From an uncultured Coleofasciculus sp. (GTDB lineage Bacteria; Cyanobacteriota; Cyanobacteriia; Cyanobacteriales; Coleofasciculaceae): a DNA stretch of 40,581 nucleotides. Shown piece after piece: positions 34,931 to 40,581 of this stretch (position 1 is the stretch's first letter; every line of letters begins with the position of its first letter). The notes below the pieces were generated by a model. That model was not told the origin of the DNA. It worked only from the letters and a program-made list of their open reading frames with translations, and ran no database searches. Both the position numbers and the translations under genes were made by a program. The stretch lies in the NCBI GenBank assembly GCA_937127375.1, contig CAKZMA010000281.1:1-40581 (forward strand), read 5' to 3'.

Positions 34931-35357
34931 GGTTCATGGCTACCTGTTATAGCTGCGGGAGGAAAGTATTGATAGAGAGTGGACAGCTATGGGAACACAG
35001 GTCACAATTTTCAATTCGTCTTCAAAAAAAGTGATGTTTGTTGGAATGGAGGAAAGGTGTGGAGTTAGGTGCTGATTCCGGAAGGGGTGTTAACCGGGGT
35101 TTGGAGTCTAAATGGGGGAACAAACACTTGGCTTGCTCTGGTAGTGGGGAGCTGTATATCGATTAACCTAGCGCAAAACTGATTCATTGGCTCGAGTTTA
35201 TTTAAAAAACTATCCTAAGGAAGATTATTTGGGGCAAGTTTGGAATTTTTAGGAGGGATAATTGAGGGAAATAGCTGATAAGATTTACTCAAAACTGTAA
35301 GGTGTAAGGGCTTAGTTTAGCGTTAATTGGCTAATAATACGCTAATTGGGTGTAAGT

Positions 35358-35391
35358 TTTTCCTCACTTGTCCCTCATTTTTTGAGGAAAA
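35358..35391. repeat. 9-bp inverted repeat, candidate oriT hairpin
   Basis: TTTTCCTCA (35358-35366) pairs exactly with TGAGGAAAA (35383-35391) across 16 bases. It lies about 430 bp upstream of the mobC-like start, next to other direct and inverted repeats, as expected of an oriT; no nic site was identified with confidence. Confidence 0.4.
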
Positions 35392-35406
35392 TACTCAGTA
35401 AAAAGT

Positions 35407-35430
35407 ACAGATGTGCCATGGCACGTCTGT
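35407..35430. repeat. 24-bp near-perfect palindrome (ACGTGCCATGGCACGT family)
   Basis: The arms ACAGATGTGCC and GGCACGTCTGT surround AT, with one G/T-type mismatch. It is the same family as the palindrome covering the tpsB start (8615-8636), and therefore a dispersed element rather than part of the mobilisation region. Confidence 0.6.
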
Positions 35431-35837
35431 TTAAGGTCAAAACGGGAATTGTTTAGTTGCTGAGGTGACTGTTTTTTAGGAATTTTAGTAGATGATTCGG
35501 CGATTGAACCGATGTTCTAGGGATAGCGGGGAACGGAAAATAAATCTAATGCAGCGCGGCGTCAAATACCAACCCGTTAACAGGCTGACGAGAAAGCAGA
35601 TATCATAAACAAGTGCAACCTGGGAGCTTTTGTACGAGCGATCGCTATCCTAGTGCAAGAAGGCAGAAATAACTGAACAGCTAATATCTCCCCCCGCTTC
35701 CCCTGCTCCCTCTGCTCCCCCTGCTTCATCGTATCTACGAAGCTGCTCAAGTATTTTTATGCCCGCTGCACTAGCAACCCCATTCCGAATACAATAGTTG
35801 TGCTTATCGCTGTTCCCCGATACTCTTTCTCCCGAAG

Positions 35838-36206
35838 ATGCCAATCAACCGCCAGCGCTACGCCGATAATTGGTCAGACATCGCCCTATCTGTCAAAGAA
35901 TCTGCTCTTTGGCGCTGTCGCCACTGTGGGAAACAATGTCTGCGTCCCGGCGAAAAGCCATCCAATCTCACTCGTTCGGAGTGGACAATGGCGACGCTAT
36001 CGGTGCATCATGCTAATTTTATGCCAGAGGATAACCGACTGTCCAATCTAATTCCTTTGTGTACGCCTTGTCATATCGCTGTCCATGGGGGACGCAATGG
36101 TAATGTCTCTCCGGGTCAACTGTCCTTGTTTAGCTATATTTATGATGAGAATGGGGTATTGAAGATTATTCCAAATATCCATTTATTCTCTCTAACTTCA
36201 AGTTGA
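35838..36206 (+). CDS. HNH endonuclease-type small protein
   Basis: The 122-residue protein shows CRHCGKQC (Cys27, Cys30), then LSVHHANFMPEDNRLSNLIPLC and TPCHIAVHG. This is the His-Asn-His nuclease core with two zinc-binding cysteine pairs (Cys75, Cys78). The fold is used by many mobile-element and phage endonucleases and by stand-alone cyanobacterial HNH proteins. No specificity domain is present. It starts at an ATG inside a poorly structured region without a strong ribosome binding site, and stands alone between the mobilisation region and the leftward SWIM/GNAT genes. Confidence 0.8.
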   Translation: MPINRQRYADNWSDIALSVKESALWRCRHCGKQCLRPGEKPSNLTRSEWTMATLSVHHANFMPEDNRLSNLIPLCTPCHIAVHGGRNGNVSPGQLSLFSYIYDENGVLKIIPNIHLFSLTSS

Positions 36207-36337
36207 GAAATCAGCATCCTACGTGCACTATCAGTTGATTATCGCCTTGAAACAACTCAACGATGAACGAGCCATTTCTCATCGGATTGAGAGGTTACAG
36301 ATGCAGAACCTCACAACAGGAGTTGGAATATCATTAC

Positions 36338-36351
36338 ACGGCTTAAGCCGT
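36338..36351. terminator. Palindrome at the 3' end of the leftward hypothetical gene
   Basis: ACGGCTTAAGCCGT is a perfect 14-bp palindrome overlapping the stop codon of the leftward gene that ends at 36343. A terminator or 3' stem role is possible but there is no clear T-run. Confidence 0.3.
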
Positions 36352-36837
36352 CTTCGCCGTTTGCACCCTCTCGATTACCTGTTCGCGCACGGAGTTCCCA
36401 GCCGTTACCGCAATCAGTTCCCAGTCCTCTGGTGTCAAAATTCCCTGCAATAATTCTTGTAACCCAGCTCGAAGTGGCTTAGAACTGCTATCTCTCTCTG
36501 GGCTTGCTAAATCCTCCTCCAACACAGCTAATAACCGCTCCTGCACCTCTGGTGTAGGATGAAGCAACCGCTCCATCAGTAATCCTCGTCCACAAATTAG
36601 CGCGGCTTCGGCTCCTACTCCTAAATTCCAATCCACCAGCAGTTCCTTGAATTCTCGTATTACAATTGAGCGCAACCGAGCCAACTGGCTATATCTCTCT
36701 GGATGAGCCATCACCGCTCCTAGATTAGCACCCCAGTCAAACCCAGCGCTAATATCACAGTCCGCTTCATCCTCAATGCGAACCGCTTCCCTCAGCCATT
36801 CTGAGTCATAGGTGAATGTTTCCCAATCAAAATGCAT
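36343..36837 (-). CDS. Hypothetical acidic helical protein
   Basis: The family of this 164-residue product is not recognised. It is acidic at the N-terminus (FDWETFTYDSEWLREAVRIEDEADCD), contains a conserved-looking FDWGANLGAVMAHPERY, and appears mostly alpha-helical, with no signal peptide or membrane segment. It follows the GNAT-like gene by 23 bp and is probably the last gene of a three-gene leftward unit with it and the SWIM protein. The ribosome binding site is weak. A soluble partner of its neighbours is the only contextual hint. Confidence 0.65.
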   Translation of the reverse strand: MHFDWETFTYDSEWLREAVRIEDEADCDISAGFDWGANLGAVMAHPERYSQLARLRSIVIREFKELLVDWNLGVGAEAALICGRGLLMERLLHPTPEVQERLLAVLEEDLASPERDSSSKPLRAGLQELLQGILTPEDWELIAVTAGNSVREQVIERVQTAKTA

Positions 36838-36860
36838 CTGCTATTGCCCTTACTGATTAA

Positions 36861-37406
36861 CTACCGTCTGAGTCGTCCATACTCGAAGTAAATCAAATCC
36901 TCTTTATCAGAATCAGCTCCAAAGTTCATCATATTCCTTGAATCGTAGAATCTTTCTGCCCCAGGTAGTGCATGGAGAGCGACTCTACCTTCATATCCCA
37001 AGTCTAAACTCCTGAACCTTGCAAAGTTTAATAATAAGGTTCCCACACCCTTCAACTCAGGGGGTCGTTGAATCGCCCTTCGATTCCAAGGTGCCGAAGC
37101 TAGGGCTTCGATGTAGATAAGTCTGTGTCCGACTTCAACCTGGGAACGATGCTGCTGAGTTTCAATCCATAGTAATCCTTGGGTTTTTCCCTGGTACTCG
37201 ATGGCGTAACTCTCATAGTTGTCCCTAGAAATAGAAATGCGCTTCTTGAATAGCCAATCCCAATACTTATCCTCTTGACCATATAGCCTGAGCTGTTCTT
37301 TCCATAGATTTTCAAAGTCATCAATGTGGTTCTGTGCGAGAGTCAGTAGAACCGCCTCAACGACTTGATTATCAATACCTCGAATAAGCTGTACAGAGCG
37401 CTGCAA
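36861..37406 (-). CDS. GNAT-like N-acetyltransferase-fold protein
   Basis: The 181-residue protein resembles a GNAT fold: a central strand LLWIETQQHRSQ, then RLIYIEALASAPWNRR as the strand-turn that normally precedes the acetyl-CoA site, followed by LKGVGTLLLNFARFRSLDLGYEGRVALHALPGAERFYDSRNM. The GVGTLL stretch corresponds to the Q/RxxGxG/A pyrophosphate loop, and the ..ALPGAERFY.. segment to the final GNAT motif. The substrate is unknown. It lies 62 bp downstream of the SWIM gene and 23 bp upstream of the hypothetical gene, all leftward. Confidence 0.65.
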   Translation of the reverse strand: MQRSVQLIRGIDNQVVEAVLLTLAQNHIDDFENLWKEQLRLYGQEDKYWDWLFKKRISISRDNYESYAIEYQGKTQGLLWIETQQHRSQVEVGHRLIYIEALASAPWNRRAIQRPPELKGVGTLLLNFARFRSLDLGYEGRVALHALPGAERFYDSRNMMNFGADSDKEDLIYFEYGRLRR

Positions 37407-37468
37407 ACGTAAATCTCCTTATCCTCCTCATCCACAAACCAACCATTCAGTTACGATGGCGGAAGTTT

Positions 37469-39271
37469 TTAAATCGTCTTAAGTAACCCCATCAACTTAT
37501 ACTTGCGAGCGTGAGTCGTCATCAACTGAGTTCGGTAATCATTCCATTCACTCTGTTGCCCTAACTGGAAATAAGCAGCGCGAGCTTTTTGCAACCACTC
37601 CACCGCTGCATCGTAAGCCTTCGCTTTACCCTGATTTATGATATCTTCTGCATGGTGACGAGCTTGTTCAATCACCCATTCTGGGCGGTGGGAAATCGCC
37701 ACATCCATTACCCGATGGATTAAGGGGTCACGACAATAACGTCCTAATGCGGCAATGGCATCATCAATTAACTTTTCGTGCAAGAAGATATCCACCTGGG
37801 CTTCTTGGGTACTCCAATTATCACATTGCCGCAGATGTTCAAGCAAGTCGCCTTGCACGGTTAACCAGTTCTCCCCGGCTAAATGCTGCACGCTTTGATA
37901 ATCTTTGAAAGATGGCTGTGCTTTAAAGGCTTCTATTCGGGCAGAAAGTGCCGCTTTTTGTTCACCCAACCCCTCGGCTAAGTTACTCGTCCAGTCTGCC
38001 AGTTGATAGCGATGGATGCCCAAGGGTTTATACTGGCTTAGGGTTGCCCAATAGGAATGAGATGGCATGGATTCTGGAAGTGTTAGTCCATGTTGAGCAA
38101 TTAAGAGAGCTTCAGGTATGGCATCTTGTTCTCGCAGTGCTTTGGCGACTTCTAATGCTTGTTCAACACAGGTGAGTTGATTTTTTTGTGCCATCACCTC
38201 ATCTACACGCCCCAGACGAGTTAACATCGTCAAATATTCTGGTTCAATCGCTTCAGCACGGGCAAGATTGAGGTATTCTTCCTGCCGTTGTTGACGTTCT
38301 AAGATAGAGAGGCGTATCCGAGTAAGTTGGTCAGCATCATCGGGACGATTATCCTCCCACAAATCTGTTGATTCTCCCCGTAAGACAGCCTGTAATGCCA
38401 AATCATCCCACCCTTGACGCAAGGCGGCTGAAGCTAAGTTAAACGTTGCTCCCAACCGATCTTGCCAGTCTTCTAAATTGATTTGTAAATCGACTTCCTC
38501 ACCGGGTTGAAATTCAGCGCTTAAAATTGCCTCAGCCCAAACTGGATCAAGGAGTGACATTAAATAATCACTATCCCCACCATACTCAACTAGGTCATCC
38601 CAATCTTCGGTACAAGCTTGGGTAATGGCTTCTAGAATAACCAGCGCATTATTGCCATCGCCTTGTTCACTAAAGGCTTGAGCCTGTGCCAAAATATCGG
38701 GTAATTCCTCTTCAATCGGGTTATCCTCATATCCCTCTTCCCAATAACGCAAGGCATTTCTCATCAGAGACTTAACCTGAGAGCGATAGGGTTGGGGATT
38801 TACGGATGTTTGACGTTTGGCTCTGATTGGAGCTTGGGGAATGGGTTGGGTGATTTGGGTAACAATGTTATCAATATCGTCAATTAACTCTGGCTGCTTG
38901 GCGACCAATTTTTGGATCAGCCCTTGTGTTTGGACAAGATTGAGTTGATCTAGTAATTGCTCTAGGGAAGGGCGCTCTTGGATAGTTTCGGGTTGGTGCA
39001 GACAAAGCAGTGCTGTGGCGACAATATGCTTGCACCATCCTTCAAAAGTATAGGCACAGGTGCAATTTGCCTGTTTAATTCCAGCCCGGTCAAATTGGAG
39101 GTTGACACGGTAGGGTTCAACTTCGTTGCCTTCTACGGTAGCTTGGATGGTATTGCCTCTGGAGCAACAGCTCACCACTGCACCGGAGTGATAGTACTGT
39201 TCACCACGCTGGAATACTTTGGGTGTTGTGCGATCGCGGTAATGGGTTTCAAGTAGCTCAGGTATTGACAT
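37469..39271 (-). CDS. SWIM zinc-finger domain protein
   Basis: The 600-residue protein has an N-terminal SWIM zinc finger: Cys70, Cys72, Cys80 and His82 in ANCTCAYTFEGWCKHIVA (CxCx7CxH). After it come a Gln-rich linker and a long helical region with TPR-like character (LNLARAEAIEPEYLTMLTRLGR; ALIAQHGLTLPES), ending YKLMGLLKTI. SWIM domains bind DNA or protein; stand-alone members of this shape are common in cyanobacteria and often uncharacterised. It heads the leftward unit with the GNAT-like and hypothetical genes. A second truncated SWIM gene lies just upstream of it (39291-39470). Confidence 0.85.
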   Translation of the reverse strand: MSIPELLETHYRDRTTPKVFQRGEQYYHSGAVVSCCSRGNTIQATVEGNEVEPYRVNLQFDRAGIKQANCTCAYTFEGWCKHIVATALLCLHQPETIQERPSLEQLLDQLNLVQTQGLIQKLVAKQPELIDDIDNIVTQITQPIPQAPIRAKRQTSVNPQPYRSQVKSLMRNALRYWEEGYEDNPIEEELPDILAQAQAFSEQGDGNNALVILEAITQACTEDWDDLVEYGGDSDYLMSLLDPVWAEAILSAEFQPGEEVDLQINLEDWQDRLGATFNLASAALRQGWDDLALQAVLRGESTDLWEDNRPDDADQLTRIRLSILERQQRQEEYLNLARAEAIEPEYLTMLTRLGRVDEVMAQKNQLTCVEQALEVAKALREQDAIPEALLIAQHGLTLPESMPSHSYWATLSQYKPLGIHRYQLADWTSNLAEGLGEQKAALSARIEAFKAQPSFKDYQSVQHLAGENWLTVQGDLLEHLRQCDNWSTQEAQVDIFLHEKLIDDAIAALGRYCRDPLIHRVMDVAISHRPEWVIEQARHHAEDIINQGKAKAYDAAVEWLQKARAAYFQLGQQSEWNDYRTQLMTTHARKYKLMGLLKTI

Positions 39272-39290
39272 GTTTCCCTCGGAGACGGGC

Positions 39291-39470
39291 TTACCTCTTG
39301 AAGCTTACAATGCTTTCTATATTCGGCGGTTGAAGTAACCCTATCAACTTATACGTGTGAGCGAGATTTAGTTCTGTGGTGTTTAAGTCATATCCTAACT
39401 TATATACGACACCTGAGAACTCAAATACAAACTCATATTTGCTGTCCTCACAATGGAACCGTTGGCGTTT
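39291..39470 (-). pseudogene. 3' remnant of a second SWIM-protein gene
   Basis: On the minus strand the frame ending at 39291 reads TTELNLAHTYKLIGLL followed by QPPNIE. This matches the end of the neighbouring SWIM protein (TTHARKYKLMGLL). At the DNA level 39333-39363 match the 3' end of that gene (from about 37482) with few mismatches. The frame stays open rightwards for about 60 codons with no start codon and runs into the RT-Cas1 gene. It appears to be the tail of a tandem SWIM paralogue whose body has been lost, ending 20 bp before the intact SWIM start. Confidence 0.5.
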
Positions 39471-39487
39471 ACAGGGAGGGGTATGAG

Positions 39488-40581
39488 TTGTTGATGCGAT
39501 TAAGTTTAGCTCAGTTGAGGGCGGCTTGGGGACAGGTGCGTCGAGGGAGTCGGAGTGCGGGGATTGATGGGATTACGACGGATTGGTTTGCTTTGGTAGT
39601 GAATGAGCAACTGGCTGTGTTGCAGCATCAATTGCAACAGGAGTGTTATTATCCTTGTCCAGCTAAAGGGTTTTATTTGAATAAAGCTAAGGGGGGTAAA
39701 CGGTTAATTGGAATTCCGGTGGTGCGGGATAGAATTGTTCAGCGTTGGCTGTTGGATGAGATTTATTTACCTCTGGAATATGCCTTTCTTGATTGTAGTT
39801 ATGCCTATCGCCCAGGGCGGGGAATTCAGATGGCGGTGCAGCATCTATTTTCGTTTTACCAGTTTCAACCGGCTTGGGTGTTGAAGGCGGATATTACTCA
39901 GTTTTTTGATCATCTTTGCCATGCGCTGTTGCTGACGGATTTAGAAGATTTGGGGGTAGAACCAATTCTTCTGCAACTGATTGAGGCACAGTTAAATGCT
40001 GGAATTGTGATGGGTAAACAGCGCTTCTTTCCGAGTAAGGGAGTATTGCAGGGGGCGATATTGTCGGGGGCGTTGGCTTTCTTTGTATTTGACCGAGTTT
40101 GACCGCCATTGTTTGAGTCAGGGAATTAATTTGGTGCGCTATGGGGATGATTTTGTGGTGGTGGCTGGGGATTGGCTACAAGTTAATCGCGCGTTGGAGC
40201 AAATTACGGCGTGGTTGGCGGATATTTATCTGACATTACAACCAGAAAAGACGCAGATTTTTGCCCCGGATCAGGGGTTTACGTTTTTGGGGTATCGGTT
40301 TGAACAGGGAAGGGTAACTGCACCACCGCCTGTGGTAACGGTGAAGCCGGGGACAACGGCGGAGTCGGGAATGGTTTCGCGGCGGGAGGTGGGGAAGCCG
40401 ATTCAGTTGGCGTCTCGTCCCCCGAAGGCGTGCAGCATTGTTAAAAGGGTGACGTTTCCAGTTGCAAATTCTGATCATTTTTGGCAGGAACCAATGACGA
40501 CACTTTATGTTACGGATCAAGGGGCGTATTTGAAGGTACAGCATCAGCAGTTTTTGGTCTATTGTCAGCAGGAATTGCGGT
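39488..40581 (+). pseudogene. cas1: Reverse transcriptase-Cas1 fusion, frameshifted and cut by the window end
   Basis: Residues 1-198 are a group II intron-like reverse transcriptase: SRSAGIDGIT, GKRLIGIPVVRDRIVQR, LKADITQFFD (catalytic Asp135) and GVLQGAILSG. The frame then hits TGA at 40100. From 40083 the next frame continues without a stop (LYLTEFDRHCL, RYGDDFVVV catalytic box, LTLQPEKTQIF, FTFLGYRF). A Pro-rich linker follows, and from 40494 MTTLYVTDQGAYLKV, the first strand of Cas1. One extra T around 40082-40084 accounts for the break. RT-Cas1 proteins acquire CRISPR spacers, including from RNA, in type III systems. The start is a TTG at 39488, 7-8 bases after GGGAGGGG; an ATG at 39494 is the alternative. 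The frameshift could be mutation, sequencing error or programmed. Confidence 0.88.

Larger units (their letters stand above)
34931..35837. other. Long non-coding region upstream of mobilisation genes (candidate oriT area)
   Basis: About 900 bp carry no convincing gene. The left part has G-rich runs on the plus strand. Between 35301 and 35391 are two GGTGTAAG direct repeats (35301-35308, 35349-35356), a TAGCGT/ACGCTA inverted pair (35318-35344) and a perfect 9-bp inverted repeat. A purine/pyrimidine-biased CTGCTCCC tract (about 35697-35730) gives a low-complexity leftward frame that is not a gene. Confidence 0.5.

Noticed and set aside
35650-35844. Leftward 64-codon frame with Gly/Ala/Glu-rich composition
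   Set aside because: It is read from a low-complexity CTGCTCCC tract and shows no domain; it overlaps the HNH gene start.
39272-40581. CRISPR array or Cas6 domain accompanying RT-Cas1
   Set aside because: No repeat-spacer pattern is visible in the window. The open plus-strand frame upstream of 39488 gives no recognisable Cas6 motif and overlaps the SWIM remnant.

Overview
The window looks like chromosomal (or large-replicon) DNA of a filamentous cyanobacterium of the Coleofasciculus/Microcoleus/Nostoc kind. The reasons are the many HIP1 octamers (GCGATCGC), DevBCA-type exporter genes, CHAT/TPR, CHASE2 and DUF928 proteins, several Uma2 (DUF820) genes, a cyanobacterial-type HemA, and dispersed cyanobacterial repeats (CGCAGAG arrays, GCGTTAGCGAAGC-type hairpins, GGTGGGCATTGCCCACC). 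The species cannot be fixed from the sequence alone. All functions below come from motif recognition by eye; no database search was run.

Region 1 (1-19507) is a surface and secretion locus. It holds the C-terminal part of a CHASE2 sensor (apparently fused to a CHAT domain lying off the left edge), two almost identical tandem Uma2 genes, a secreted DUF928 protein, a TPR protein with a CHAT caspase-like protease domain, a TpsB/FhaC-type outer-membrane transporter, and two giant TpsA-type filamentous haemagglutinin exoproteins separated by a third Uma2 gene. The two tpsA genes share about 350 bp of upstream DNA and nearly the same N-terminal secretion domain. The likely logic is that TpsB exports one or both TpsA proteins, while the CHASE2, DUF928 and CHAT proteins sense or process something at the envelope.

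Region 2 (19508-33260) starts with an IS630-like transposase remnant and then holds co-oriented genes: a divergent coproporphyrinogen oxidase (hemF-like), a possible small membrane protein, a membrane-anchored FAD oxidase, hemA (glutamyl-tRNA reductase), two tandem Rieske oxygenases with near-identical Rieske domains, an RTX-repeat protein with an internal 999-bp duplication, and devB-devC-devA. Precursor supply (hemA), ring decarboxylation (hemF) and three redox tailoring enzymes next to an exporter look like a specialised tetrapyrrole pathway, perhaps making a modified porphyrin or bilin-like product. This is the best candidate for an undescribed system in the window.

Region 3 (33387-36206) is a mobilisation module: a relaxase and an accessory ribbon-helix-helix protein overlapping by 4 bp, a non-coding stretch with candidate oriT structure, and a small HNH endonuclease.

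Region 4 (36343-40581) has a leftward run of three genes (SWIM zinc-finger protein, GNAT-like protein, hypothetical protein), the remnant of another SWIM gene, and a divergent rightward reverse transcriptase-Cas1 fusion. That fusion is broken by a one-base frameshift and runs off the right edge. Only about the first 29 Cas1 residues are in the window, and no CRISPR array is visible.
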